Positions 1-10,765 of a stretch of 64,000 nt of DNA are shown here, in pieces; within the stretch, counting starts at the first letter, position 1, and the number at the start of each line of letters is the position of its first letter. The stretch lies in the NCBI GenBank assembly GCA_941918925.1, contig OW799234.1, forward strand, positions 132,660,895-132,724,894, in the 5' to 3' direction. The translations under genes were made by a program, and so were the position numbers. The notes beneath the pieces were generated by a model. It saw nothing but the letters and a program-made list of their open reading frames with translations, had not been told where the DNA came from and did not search any database. This DNA comes from Phyto melanocephala (Eukaryota > Arthropoda > Insecta > Diptera > Rhinophoridae).

Positions 1-304
1 ATCGTACTATTTTTCTATGTGTTGACAGTATTGTATGCTTGTTGTCGGTAATTTCCACTGAAACATTTTGTATAATAATACAAATTTATTTCAGCGACAG
101 CGACGGAAAATAAAAAATTTTTGCAGAATCAAAAAATTAATTTTAAAGTATTTTTTATTTTATTTTTTGTTTGCTTTCAAAATAATAACATTGATAAATT
201 TTTAACTTAAATGTTTTGTGATTTTTTTTTATATTTTCCAAAATTTTTTGATGCTCTGCAGAAGTAAGATTTAATCAACTTTCGCATTCCAGATTTTTAT
301 TTAA

Positions 305-1038
305 CTAAAGGTGAATTCACCCATTTGTTCTGAACAAAATTTTTTCCGGAGAATAACATTTTTTACTGAGAGTTTTCTGCAGAACGATTCACCCATTTAA
401 GAAAATTTGTCCGAAAAAACAAAGCTGCCATATAATATAAAATGCAAACAGTTGTACAAAGTGGAAGCACCGCTAGCAAACTATGTAAATAAATACAAAC
501 GTAAATTATTTCATTAAAATATATGTGAAGAAAATGTCGGATAGAAGAAAACTAAAATTATTATTTTTAATTGAAGTGCATAAAGTCAATTTGTTTGCAA
601 AAGAAATTTATAAAAAAAAATCGAAAATAAAAAAAGTCGCTTCTATTTCATTCCATAAACCCTGTTTTAAATAATTATTTTTGTATGCACTATTGCTCAT
701 GCCATACAAACATTTTCTTCCTGGTTTTTTAATTCTTCTATTAATTTTTGAGCAATATTTTCATTAAATTCCATTTTAATTGTTAATTTTCGGCAAAAAC
801 AATTTTTGTATAATAAATGTACTGACACTGTGTGATGTGGCAACCAAATTCAATTTTCATGTAAATATTGAAAAATAGTGGCATCCCAATTCAGTTTCTT
901 CTGAACAAGAATTAAAATTAAACCAATTCAAGAAAAATCTTTCTGAACAAAATAATCTCTCTCTCTCTCAAAAGTAAAACATCAAACTCAATACAAAAAA
1001 AATTTGTTCTGAACTAAAATTTTATGGGTGAATCCAGC
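305..1038. mobile_element. TTAA-flanked inverted-repeat element (MITE-like)
   Basis: Left AAGGTGAATTCACCCAT (308-324) mirrors the right ATGGGTGAATCCAGCTT (1024-1040), and both ends continue with TTGTTCTGAAC-type matches. TTAA lies at 301-304 and 1039-1042. No reading frame. TTAA duplication suggests a piggyBac-like origin, but the ends are not clean CCC-type piggyBac termini. Confidence 0.5.
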
Positions 1039-2759
1039 TTAACGCTTAACAATATTTGACATTAAGCAATACAAGCATACACCAATACAACAGAAATTGT
1101 GTTCATAAGTAAACAAATTAAAATTGTACTTCAATAGACGATACAGATTACAATACGTGGTTGTGAATTGCACAAATATATGTACTTACGTATAAGAACA
1201 TGTATGTCAGTATGTATAAGGTGAATTTATGTCCACATAAAGTGGTTTTATTTTTTTTATTTATTTTTTTTTATACAATTGTTCGGTGATCTTTTGATCA
1301 TTCATAGTAAGCACATTCTTCATTCCATCATTGTTTTTTATGGAACCATAAAGAATTAAACATATGAAGAAGAAAAACATTATAATTTTATTCTAGTCGT
1401 ATCGTGGAATTATGTTAGTTATACTTAAAAAAATCTTTTACTTTTTTGTTTTTTTTTATTTGCTCGTAAATGAAGGGATTTTTATGACATTTCTTATTTT
1501 TGTTTACATACAAACATACATACATACATACATACATATGTACATTTGAAATTTTTTTTCTCATAAATCATTTGTTTGCTTGATGATGGTTGTACCTTTT
1601 GTTTACTACTAATTTTATAACGTTTTGTTTATAATAAAATGAAAAATTTAATTTTTTTTAACAATTTTACTGAAGTTGTCTTGTTTTTAGATGGAAAGAA
1701 ACTACAAGGTCTTAAGTGTAATAAATTTACGTTTCCTTTGTTGTCGTTGCAAACTGTTTGCCAAATTGTTTAGAGTTTAGTCTCAGTGTGTGGGTTAATG
1801 CTACATGTGTTCGTTTATTGTGAGTTAAAACAACATTAAAAGTTTAATGTACAATATCCAGAATAAGAAACACACCTTTGTGTATTAATATTGTTACGAC
1901 AATAGAGCTCTTATTTCAACCGGCACTTTTGTGTGTTTGTGTGTGTGTGTGTTGGTGTTAGAATTTACATTAATTTACCTTAAATATGTATAATGTTAAA
2001 CATTTTTCATTGAAATGTAAATGATGTTTAGTAGTGAACTGAAAAATTTCATTAATGTGTTTGTAATACTTTTTTGTTCTGTTATGCCTAAGATATCATT
2101 TGTTGTATTAAAATGAAACTTTTTTTTTGTTAAGTCTGTGTCACCAAACCATTTGTAAACAACAAATTAGCAGACATTTTACACATATCTTTACATTTTT
2201 CAAATCGATTTGCATATATTGTGTACCAAAGCCCTAATGAAATTACAATATGGCGAAAGTTTTTTTTTCATTTGCAGAATTTTATGGAATGTATTCTTTA
2301 TACGAAATATTTTAGAAATGTATGTTTAGATTTATAATAAGAACAGAACAGAACAGAACAGAGATATAAGAAGAAGGAAAAGAAGAAGAAGATATATAAC
2401 AATTAACTATCGACCTACTAACCGGTTATACCCAAACAGAGAACAACATAAGTTTCTTAAATGAAACATGTAAAAAACTTTTTGTTCCGACTAAGTAAGT
2501 TAGACAAACTCACACCTGAAAAAATAGTACATTTACTTCATTTCGGTGGAGTGAGATTTAAACACATTTATTTTGTTTTGAACACCTCGTCCATTTTTGA
2601 AAAAAATGTGTATTTCGTTTCCCGATTCTCTCCCACACACATATATAGGGAGATCCATGTTGAGGTTCCCTACTTTTTTAAAGAAAAAAACGCAGAAAAT
2701 TCAAATTTAATGGGGAATGTTTATTATCATTTGAAAGAACATTCTTTGGCATTTAGTTT
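1039..2759. other. AT-rich sequence upstream of the gene, no gene seen
   Basis: Contains an (ACAT)n tract near 1505-1540, a (TG)n tract near 1930-1952 and an (ACAGA)n tract near 2341-2361. Open frames here lack any recognised domain or splice context. Confidence 0.6.
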
Positions 2760-4125
2760 TTGAAGATTATGTCTATCAAATTTTGGCCGTGGCTACGTCA
2801 CAGAAAGTCCATCCGTTGAGTCCAATTTTCGATGACTCGTTCGAGCATTTCGACTGGTAACTGGCGAATGACAGGCGTCATTTTTTTCTCTACATCCTGA
2901 ATAGAAGCTGGTTTGTCCGCATAAACTTTAGACTTTACATATTCACAGAGAAAAAAGTCGAATGGTGTGATATCAGACGATCTTGGTGGCCAATCGACCG
3001 ATCCAAAACGTTATATTATGCGCTCACCAAAGTGTTTTCTAAATAAATCCATTTCTTGATGCGATGTGTGGAAAGTGGCGCCGTCTTGCTGAAAACAAAT
3101 GTCGCCGAGGTCACGATGATTCCACCGGCCCCCTAACTACACCAAACTGTTGTTTTTCTGGATCAAGTGGTAGTTCTTGAATCTCTTCAGGTTGCTCATC
3201 GTCCCAAATTTGGCAATTTTGTTTGTTAACATACCCATTGAGCCAGATATGGGCCTCATTGCTGAACAAAATTTGCCTCTAAAACGTCGGATCTTTTTAG
3301 AACTTTTCAAGAGCCCACAGAGCGAAGCGATGTCGCTTGGGAAGGTCGATCGGCAATTCATTATAGAATGCCAAACAATACTCACACGTGACACGACTCA
3401 CACGTGATCTTTGAAAAAAAGCCTATTGAAAAAAGTACCTCTACTTAAATCACCCTTTATTATACAAAAGTACTTGCAAATGTTTGCTGTTTCTCTCACT
3501 TTTTTATTGCGTGTTATTTTTCGGCGATTCGTTTTTGCTTTTTTTTACGTAAGTTTTTTCAGCATTAATTGTTTGGGAACTTTTATTTTTTTTAACAATG
3601 TCCATCTCTGGACTCAGAAAATACTTCTAACTGTAGACAGTTAGCTTGCGCTTGTGATTTGCTTTGCACTAATGACCTTTCAACTATTTTCTTAGTAGTT
3701 CTTGTTGGGAAAACTAGAGAATTTTACATTTGAGGAATTTAAAATTTAGGCTTAGAAGTAAAATATCTACATTGTGTATAAATAATATATCGTATTTATT
3801 TGACAGCTCTTCGTTAGAACGAACTGGCCGAACATTTACAGGTGTTTTCACATTTCCTACAGTCCCTGAATGCAGAACTTTCCGCTCAATTCTACCGGTT
3901 GTGGACACATTTGATCGATTACGCTTACCTAAGAAATCACGAGGTGCACGAAAGATTTTCTTTTAACGCCCATTTTCATAAAAGGCTTTAACGATCGTAA
4001 TGCGCTTCTCAATTGTGTACCTCTCCATGATTGAATTTCTCAAACACTGAAGCCAAGAAATGTCAAATTTAGTTGGGCACAAAACTTGACGTTAAGGTTT
4101 TCTTCATTATGGTTGGACCACCCTT
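2760..4125 (-). mobile_element. Decayed Tc1/mariner-superfamily element(s)
   Basis: Read on the minus strand. The right end GGTTGGACCACCCTT (to 4125) followed by TA looks like a mariner terminal repeat. Inside it, near 4030, an N-terminal helix-turn-helix start (MERYTIEKRITIVKAFYENG) is followed by a stop. Around 3395-3140 come catalytic-domain pieces such as WALEKF, AHIWLNGYVNKQN and IWDDEQPEEIQELP in shifting frames. From 3110 to 2770 come FQQDGATFHT, WPPRSSDITPFDFFL and YVKSKVYADKPASI. Numerous stops and frameshifts make it a dead copy. An internal CACCCTTTA at 3451-3459 may mark the end of a second mariner, so this could be nested. No matching left terminal repeat was found, so the left boundary is uncertain. 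Confidence 0.8.
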
Positions 4126-5680
4126 TACTTAGAAGTATTTAATTTCTAAGAGAAAGAAAATATAAAAAGTACGAAATGACACTAGCAACCTTATCAAAGA
4201 ATAACTTTAAAAAAAAACTGTTTAAAAAATTGCTGATGACAGCTTTTCGGTCCGGAGTTAGCTAGTATTCTGCATCAAACATCAGAAAACAAACTATATA
4301 TACAAACATTAAGACACTAACATAGCAAAGATATTAAATTTAGATTAAACATTTACTGTAGATATCTAACCTTAATATGATTTAATACATTTTAATTTGT
4401 TTGTGCATAAAAAATTTGCTTAGTATTGCAAAAATTTACAAAAAGGGATCATATTGATACTCGTATTGTAGTAAAATTATTATTGTCTTTGAGTTAATGT
4501 CAATGTTTTACTTAAGTGGCTTCAAATTGTAAAGATTTTCTAAAAAAAAAAGAAAAATATAAAAATGTATACAAGCAAGCATAAGGGAAATAAAAGACTA
4601 TAAGAGATAAGGCAAAGGGATTAATGGAATTTGGTGATAGAGAAACCACACAAAAAAAAAACGAAAAAAAATTCTTAACATTGATTTGGTAATCATCAGC
4701 AAATAAATCGCAAAAAACAACAACTCTGTAAAGCAGTTAACGCAATATAACAACCAAAAAATGTACAACAGCTGACTTACATACTTATTTCCAAGAACAT
4801 TTTTCACAAAGAACACCAACATTAACTTACACAACGCACACTAAAATACAATAACGTCACAACTCAAAATTTTTTGATTTTCTAAAAATCGTGCAGAAGC
4901 AACCGGTATCGGTATTTTTAAAGTCAAAATATATAGAGATGAGAAGGAAATGATGGGAGTACTTAGATATGTTTATTGTAAATAAATTTAGGGAAAAAAG
5001 TAAATTTTTTAAATTTTGAGTTATGCCGTTATCGTATTTAGTGTACAATATATGTATGTTGGTACTAAAAAAAAACTACAGTAATAAACAGACTACAATA
5101 AGAACAATTCGAAGCAGATTCTATTCATTTCTCATATCAAGTATTTTTTAATAAATTGCAGAAAGAAAAATCATAATTGTAAAGAAGAAATATAAAAGTT
5201 TGTAACAAAAAACTCTAGTCATCACAAAAATATCAAAAATAAATTCTTTAAAATGGCTGGTCTATCAGCAATAATAAAAAAAGAAAACATGAAAATTTTT
5301 GTTTAAAAAACAAGTTTTAAACTCATTTTATTAAATCCAAAAGTATTTTGTTAAAAAACAAGAGAAAACAATATTTTTAATAATAAAACTCAAACACTTA
5401 AATGCTTCATACTTAAGTAAGAAAAACAAAACTAAATAAATATTAACTGTGACACTTGAAACTTTCCTCTCAAATTTCCTGGTTACTTAACAATTTCCAA
5501 GTAATCTACTTGAACATTTTTAGTAAACTGTCTATTGCGACAACATTTCCTTATCCTGTTATCTTTTCCACAAACCCACAACTTGTTTTTGTGCTCCGTT
5601 CACTTTCTTTTTCTATAACGCTTAGCTAATAATTATCATTTCGTCTTAATCATTTCCCCTTTGTTTGTGTGTTTAAAATA
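4126..5680. other. Region before the first coding exon, no gene seen
   Basis: AT-rich without recognised elements. It may contain a 5'-UTR intron or promoter if the CAG at 5702 is a splice acceptor. No convincing core promoter motif set was found by eye. Confidence 0.5.
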
Positions 5681-5702
5681 TCCTCTTGCTCCTCATCCGC
5701 AG
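5680..5702 (+). promoter_or_regulatory. Candidate 3' splice site for an upstream 5'-UTR intron
   Basis: A pyrimidine-rich stretch (tcctcttgctcctcatccgc) ends in CAG at 5702, 45 bp before the ATG. This suggests an upstream untranslated exon lies before the window or in the first 5.6 kb. The alternative is an initiator-type transcription start around 5700. No TATA box was identified at the expected distance. Confidence 0.4.
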
Positions 5703-5747
5703 TCGTTTCCCAAATACCTTTTTTTCGCTTGAGCGCGAAAGAACACT

Positions 5748-5864
5748 ATGGTTGAGATACAAAAACCCAATACAGCTTTAAAACGTTCATCATTGAAACG
5801 TGAAACGGTTGTTGTCAATAATAGTGCACCCATGAAGAAGGTTACGCTGTTGCCAAAAGAGGAG
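5748..5864 (+). CDS. First coding exon of a DPP6/DPP10-like dipeptidyl-peptidase-like gene
   Basis: This exon encodes 39 residues, starting MVEIQKPNTALKRS and ending LLPKEE, immediately followed by a consensus donor (gtaagt at 5865). It ends in phase 0, and the next recognised exon at 61414 starts in phase 0. The peptide is basic and polar with no membrane segment, as expected for the short cytoplasmic tail of a type II membrane protein. A pyrimidine-rich tract ending in CAG at 5700-5702 looks like a splice acceptor. The physical exon may therefore start at 5703, with 45 nt of 5' UTR after an upstream non-coding exon. A transcription start near 5700 is the alternative. The tail alone is not diagnostic; its assignment depends on the join to the second exon. 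DPP6 and DPP10 family members use alternative first exons, so this may be one isoform only. Confidence 0.75.
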
Positions 5865-6630
5865 GTAAGTTGCTTTACACATTTTCTCTCCATTTTGTTT
5901 CTCATCATAATATTTATTTATTATTTATTTGACTTTTAAGTTTATTGGGAAATTGTGTACTTTGGTGTCGTAGTCAGCAGAAAGGAGTGTGTCAGAAATT
6001 TTGATTATAAAATAATAAAAATATTATGATAATATTTGTTGTCATTTTGCCAAATTGAATGCATGCTGTTTTAATGTTGATTTGTTTTCACGTTATGAAA
6101 TAAATGGCAGACAAAAATATTCATGCAAAAGCACATAAGATCGTCGTACACCTTACAGGCAAAAAAAATAGAAAAAAAGTACACAGAACAACTTCAAATA
6201 TTAAATATTTTCTGCAAAGGAATTTGAATATAAAGCTGCTGAATGTAGGGTTTGCTTCTTTTATTATATCTTCGGCATTTGTATTCGAATCTTGTTAGAT
6301 ATATCATTGTCGCGAGAACGAATATTTACCTTAAAAAATATTGATTTAGTTTTATTAAAATTTACATGTTCATATACATAAGTATGTACATACATGTGGA
6401 TGTGTGTATACTACTTTCCTATGTTCTTCAAAATCAAGGTAAATTAATAAAGTACTCGCATCCCATCAGCTAATTGTTTTTGTATGCCATTGGCAAGTGG
6501 TTCCAAGTCTTTTTTAGAATTTGTGTGAATCTGTCAAACTTCATTTTTATTATTTTTTATTTGTTTACATTAATAATTCGTAGTTGCTTTAAAGCGTTTT
6601 AAAAAATACAAAATCAAGAATATAAAGTTT

Positions 6631-7444
6631 TTATACCCTTCACACAGTGAAAAAGGGTATATATTTGTCATTTGTGTCATTCCGTGTGAAATTTCTACAA
6701 TTTTCATTTCCGACCCCATAAAGTATATATTCTCTGAAAGCTTATGAATAGGGGAGTCGATTAAGCTCTGTCAGTCTGTCCGTCTTTCCATCTGACCGTC
6801 TGTCCGTGTGTATGTTGAAATCAACTTTTTGAAGCCCCCAGAAATCGCTTGGACCCGGATGAGGTATTAGAATATCAGAAATATTCGGGAGTAGATCGGT
6901 ATTAAAAACCAGAAACACCGGTTGATAAACAACTGAGATATGAGCAAAAACCCACGACCACCTCGATTTTTTTTTCACAAAAACAACATTACAACAACAA
7001 CATACAAACTTGTATATTGGTTAAAGTAAACGTGGGATCAAATCCCAGCTGAATCAAAAAAAAATTTTTTTTATTTTTTTATATTGTCTTTTTAAATTTT
7101 TTTTTATTTTTTATATAATATATTATTTAATATTTTTTTAAATTTTTTTTTATTTTTTTTTTTGTTTTATATTTATTATTTATATTTTCATTATTTTTTT
7201 TTAAATTTTTTTTTTAAATTTTTTTTTATTTTTTTTTATTTTTTTTTAATTTTTTTTTTTACCATACATACTTACGTTAATTTTTAATTTTACAATGTGA
7301 TGTTTTTATATATGTATGTTTTTTATATGTATGTACGTATTTCATATGAAATGAATGGTGATACAAACTACTGTTATTGCATGACTACACGTTGTGAAGG
7401 GTATATAAGATTCGGCATGGCCGAATATAGCACTCTTACTTGTT
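6631..7444 (+). mobile_element. Helentron/DINE-like interspersed repeat, copy 1 (core orientation A)
   Basis: Starts TTATACCCTTCACACAGTG with a short foldback (ATACCCTT/AAGGGTAT). It carries GACCCCATAAAGTATATATT, GAGTCGATTAAGC and a run of GTCTGTCCGT units, then ATATCAGAAATATTCGGGAG. After that come a conserved AATCCCAGCTGA motif and a T-rich low-complexity core. The 3' block reads GTGAAGGGTATATAAGATTC with the hairpin ATTCGGC-ATG-GCCGAAT and the terminus ACTCTTACTTGTT. This layout (conserved ends, variable core, 3' hairpin, no TIR) resembles the DINE-1/Helentron repeats of Drosophila. The family assignment is an inference. Confidence 0.8.
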
Positions 7445-7600
7445 ATTATTGACGATGTGCATATACCTTATGAGTATACCTTGTTTAAAACCCTGTTACC
7501 AACGAACAGTGTTGTCAACTTTAGAATTCTAAAAAGCACTGAAACTATGTTAAAAATGTTATGTTAAAACTTCTCTGATTCTATTTATTTCATAAAAATA

Positions 7601-8075
7601 AAGGGTCCGCCATCTAACGTTTTTTTTAACTAGTGCTTATTTCGCGAATGGTAACACTTAGCTCATGTCTGATTTGACAGATAATTAGTTTTATCCTTTC
7701 GCTGAACGAATATGGTTGTGTATACACTTGAACAACGATGGGAAATATTGCGACATTACTCTGGCCGATTTTGCGAAAAAAATCATCTTTTCAGATAAAG
7801 CACATTTCGATCTTGGCGCGTATGTAAACAAGCAAAATTGTCGCATTTGGGGCACAGAAAATACGCACGCATAGAAAAGCCGATACACCCAGAACTAGTC
7901 ACTGTTTGGTGCGGTTATTGGTCCAGAGGCACAATTGGGCCATTTTATTCACAAAAATTTAAGAGAAGGATATTGGCAACATTTGGTTTCAACAGGACGG
8001 CGCTACGTGCCACACAGGCGAAGCTACACATTTTTTTTATAGCATTTTCAAAAAAAAGTAATTTGGCGAACCCTT
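7601..8075 (+). mobile_element. Internally deleted mariner-like element with intact ends
   Basis: Terminal repeats AAGGGTCCGCCATCTAACG (left) and a matching TTTGGCGAACCCTT (right) are flanked by TA on each side (7599-7600 and 8076-8077), the mariner target duplication. The 475-bp interior keeps the transposase N-terminus (MVVYTLEQRWEILRHYSG near 7711), then jumps to AYVNKQNCRIWGTE and WCGYWSRGTIGPF with a stop between, and finally FQQDGATCHTGEAT. The central DNA-binding part and the C-terminal third are missing. It is a non-autonomous deletion derivative related to, but distinct from, the element at 2760-4125. Confidence 0.88.
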
Positions 8076-9389
8076 TATAAAAGTTATTCTCGCTCCTATT
8101 AGAAGTATAAGGCCACAAATAAATTTCAATATAATTTTATATAAAATAATTACGTTTTAAACAAAGTGGCAGTGTTTACTTTAAAGTTGCAAGTATAAAC
8201 ACAACTTAGTAAAAACAATTGACAGCTTTTAGTTGCCAGCGCCCCTATGAAAAACATGAAGTTTAATTGCTAACGTTGTAGTAGTAGTTGATTTATGTGT
8301 CATAAGCCATGCAAGGTATTAAGAAACGATTATCAGAATCTAAGCGTATACTAAAATTAAATTAAAATATATAATCCACTCATAACTATTTTCTTTTCTG
8401 AAATGATTGGCTCAAAACAATAATAAGTTGATGACCTGTCGTAACAGAAATGTGACATTTCATGTAATTTTTCCAGATGATAGCCATCACTAATATCAAT
8501 GTACAATGTGTAATTTTTTCTTTATAAATTTTTTATCTGTAATTTATTTTTACAAAAACTGTTTTCAATAAAAACGAAATCTAAATTTGAGATTACGTAT
8601 TTGGTGTCACAAAAAAAGCACTAAATTCAATAAAAACGAACCGAGCGCTGACTAATCCGTGACAAAAAAAATACATTTAAAACAGCGCTAAAAGTCCTGA
8701 GTTGACAAAGCTGCTAACGAATCTTTATTTCCTATTCACCATCAGAAAACAATTATCACTTTTTGTAGTTAATCGTTTATACATTTGCATCAAGTGTAGA
8801 TGAAGGGGGAAAGAAAAAATTATATATAACCAAGCGCCTCCCATTTGTAAACTTAACTTTTTTCTTTCATAACAAGTAATAGTTTCGGCAGCCACAAGGC
8901 CAACAATTTATATATTTTAATATAAAACTTAAAAAACCCATAAGTAGATCCAGCTTAATATTTATAGACATAAATAGATAGATTTTGTTTTAATTTTCTG
9001 AGCTCACAAACACTTTTAGTAATAGTGCTTTGTCACACAAAACTGTTGACATCGATCGCCATAGTCCTACACTTAAAAACATTTTCTTTTCCCATTAATA
9101 TTCGTTATCTATTAGGTTTTATTTTTTATTTAGTTTGTATTTTGTTTCCTAGTAAAAACTCATTTGTCAAATTATTTTGACATTTTGGTTCGTAATCTTG
9201 AGTAATTAGTATTAATCAACAACGACAATGGGGCTTTTATACTCTCTATTGTTGTCTCTTTACTTTTATTTTGTAATTTTTTATATCTTTTTATTTCCTC
9301 TTTGTTACCAAAAGGATTAATAAACTTTTCATACCAATTTATATCGACAGAAAAAAATGCTTTAAAACTGGAAAGAAATTCATTAAATA

Positions 9390-9965
9390 CAAGGTGACGC
9401 AAAATTAATCATCCTACCGTAAGCTGTAATAGTTTTTTGTTAATGGCAATTAACGTCAAACAAAATTTTACATTCGTGAACTAGACAGCTGCAGAATACA
9501 AACAACGGAGCGTTATACTTCGCAAGAGCGTGGAATAATTGTGTCGATTTTTTTAAATCAATAATCGGTCGCTGGTGTCATCTCAGCGTGAATTTCGTCG
9601 TAGATTTCCTAGTCGCCAGCAAGATCGCCCGATTTAACCATCCCAGATATCTTTCTTTTGGGCTACTTGAAGTCGAGGGTTTATTTCAAAGAGCCCCAGA
9701 CAATCGCAGGCCTTAAAAGAAATATTCGACAGGTATGCGATGGTGTTTCAGTTATCACCAGAAACATTGAGGAAAGTTATTAACATTTCAATAAAACTAA
9801 CACAAATGTGTATCGTTACTGTCTGATATTATATTTTCCAATTAACAGCAAAAATGTTACAGGTCCAAATAGAGATTTCCATCATTGAAAATAACTTTTT
9901 TTTTTTTTATTTCGTAAAAAAATTATTCAAAAATAAAATTGGAAGATTACATTTGCGCCACCTTG
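9390..9965 (+). mobile_element. Mariner-like deletion derivative with TA duplication
   Basis: Ends CAAGGTGACGCAAAATTAAT and, at the right, the reverse complement of CAAGGTGGCGCAAATGTAAT, flanked by TA at 9388-9389 and 9966-9967. The interior carries helix-turn-helix remnants (SQREFRRRFPSRQ near 9587) fused directly to a C-terminal transposase piece. That piece resembles SPDLTIPDIFLLGYLKSRVY and LSPETLRKV near 9610-9780. It is 576 bp and non-coding overall. Confidence 0.8.
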
Positions 9966-10025
9966 TATTTGAGAAATCGTTTGTAAAAATTCTTGTTTTG
10001 GTCAAGGCTTTAGGCAATGCCTTTA

Positions 10026-10765
10026 TTATACCCTTCACACAGTGAAAAAGGGTATATATAGGTTTGTCATTCCGTGTGAAATTTCTACAATTTTCATTTC
10101 CGACCCCATAAAGTATATATTTTCTGAAAGCTTATGAATAGAGGAGTCGATTAAGCCCTGACCGTCTGTCCGTCTGTCCGTGTGTATGTTGAAATCAACT
10201 TTTTGAAGCCCCCCGACATAGGTTGGACCCGGGTAAGGTATTAAAATATCAGAAATATTCGGGAGTAGATCGGTATTGAAAATCAGAAACATCGGTACAT
10301 AAACAACTGAGATATGAGCAAAAACCCACGACCACCTCGATTTTCTTTTCATAAAAACAACATTACAACAACAACATACATACATACAAACGTGTATACT
10401 GGTTAGAGAAAACGTGGCATCGAATCCCAGCTGAGGCAAAAAAATTTTTTTTTAAATTTTTTTTAAATTTTTTTTTTTATTTTTTTTTTATTTTTTATTT
10501 AATATATTATATATATTTTTATTATTATTTTTTTTTATTTTTTTTTTTTTAATTTTTTTTTTGTTTTATATATATTATATATGTATATAATGATTTTTTT
10601 TTTTTTAATTTTTTTTTTAAATTTTTTTTTTTAATTTTTTTTTTATTTTTTATTTTTTTTTTGTTTTTTTTAACATACATACGTGAATTTACTGTTATTG
10701 CATGACTACACGTTGTGAAGGGTATATAAGATTCGGCACGGCCGAATATAGCGCTTTTACTTGTT
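10026..10765 (+). mobile_element. Helentron/DINE-like repeat, copy 2 (core orientation A)
   Basis: Same ends and blocks as copy 1, with TGGCATCGAATCCCAGCTGA preceding a T-rich core and the hairpin ATTCGGC-ACG-GCCGAAT near 10731-10747. Ends ACTTGTT. Confidence 0.85.

Noticed and set aside
2461..2763. 100-residue open frame
   Set aside because: No recognised domain or splice context and it runs into the mariner remnant; AT-rich chance frame.
7449..7486. Similarity between GCATATACCTTATGAGTATA text after copy 1 of the repeat and 21675-21706
   Set aside because: Short and AT-rich; could not be extended into a definable repeat.
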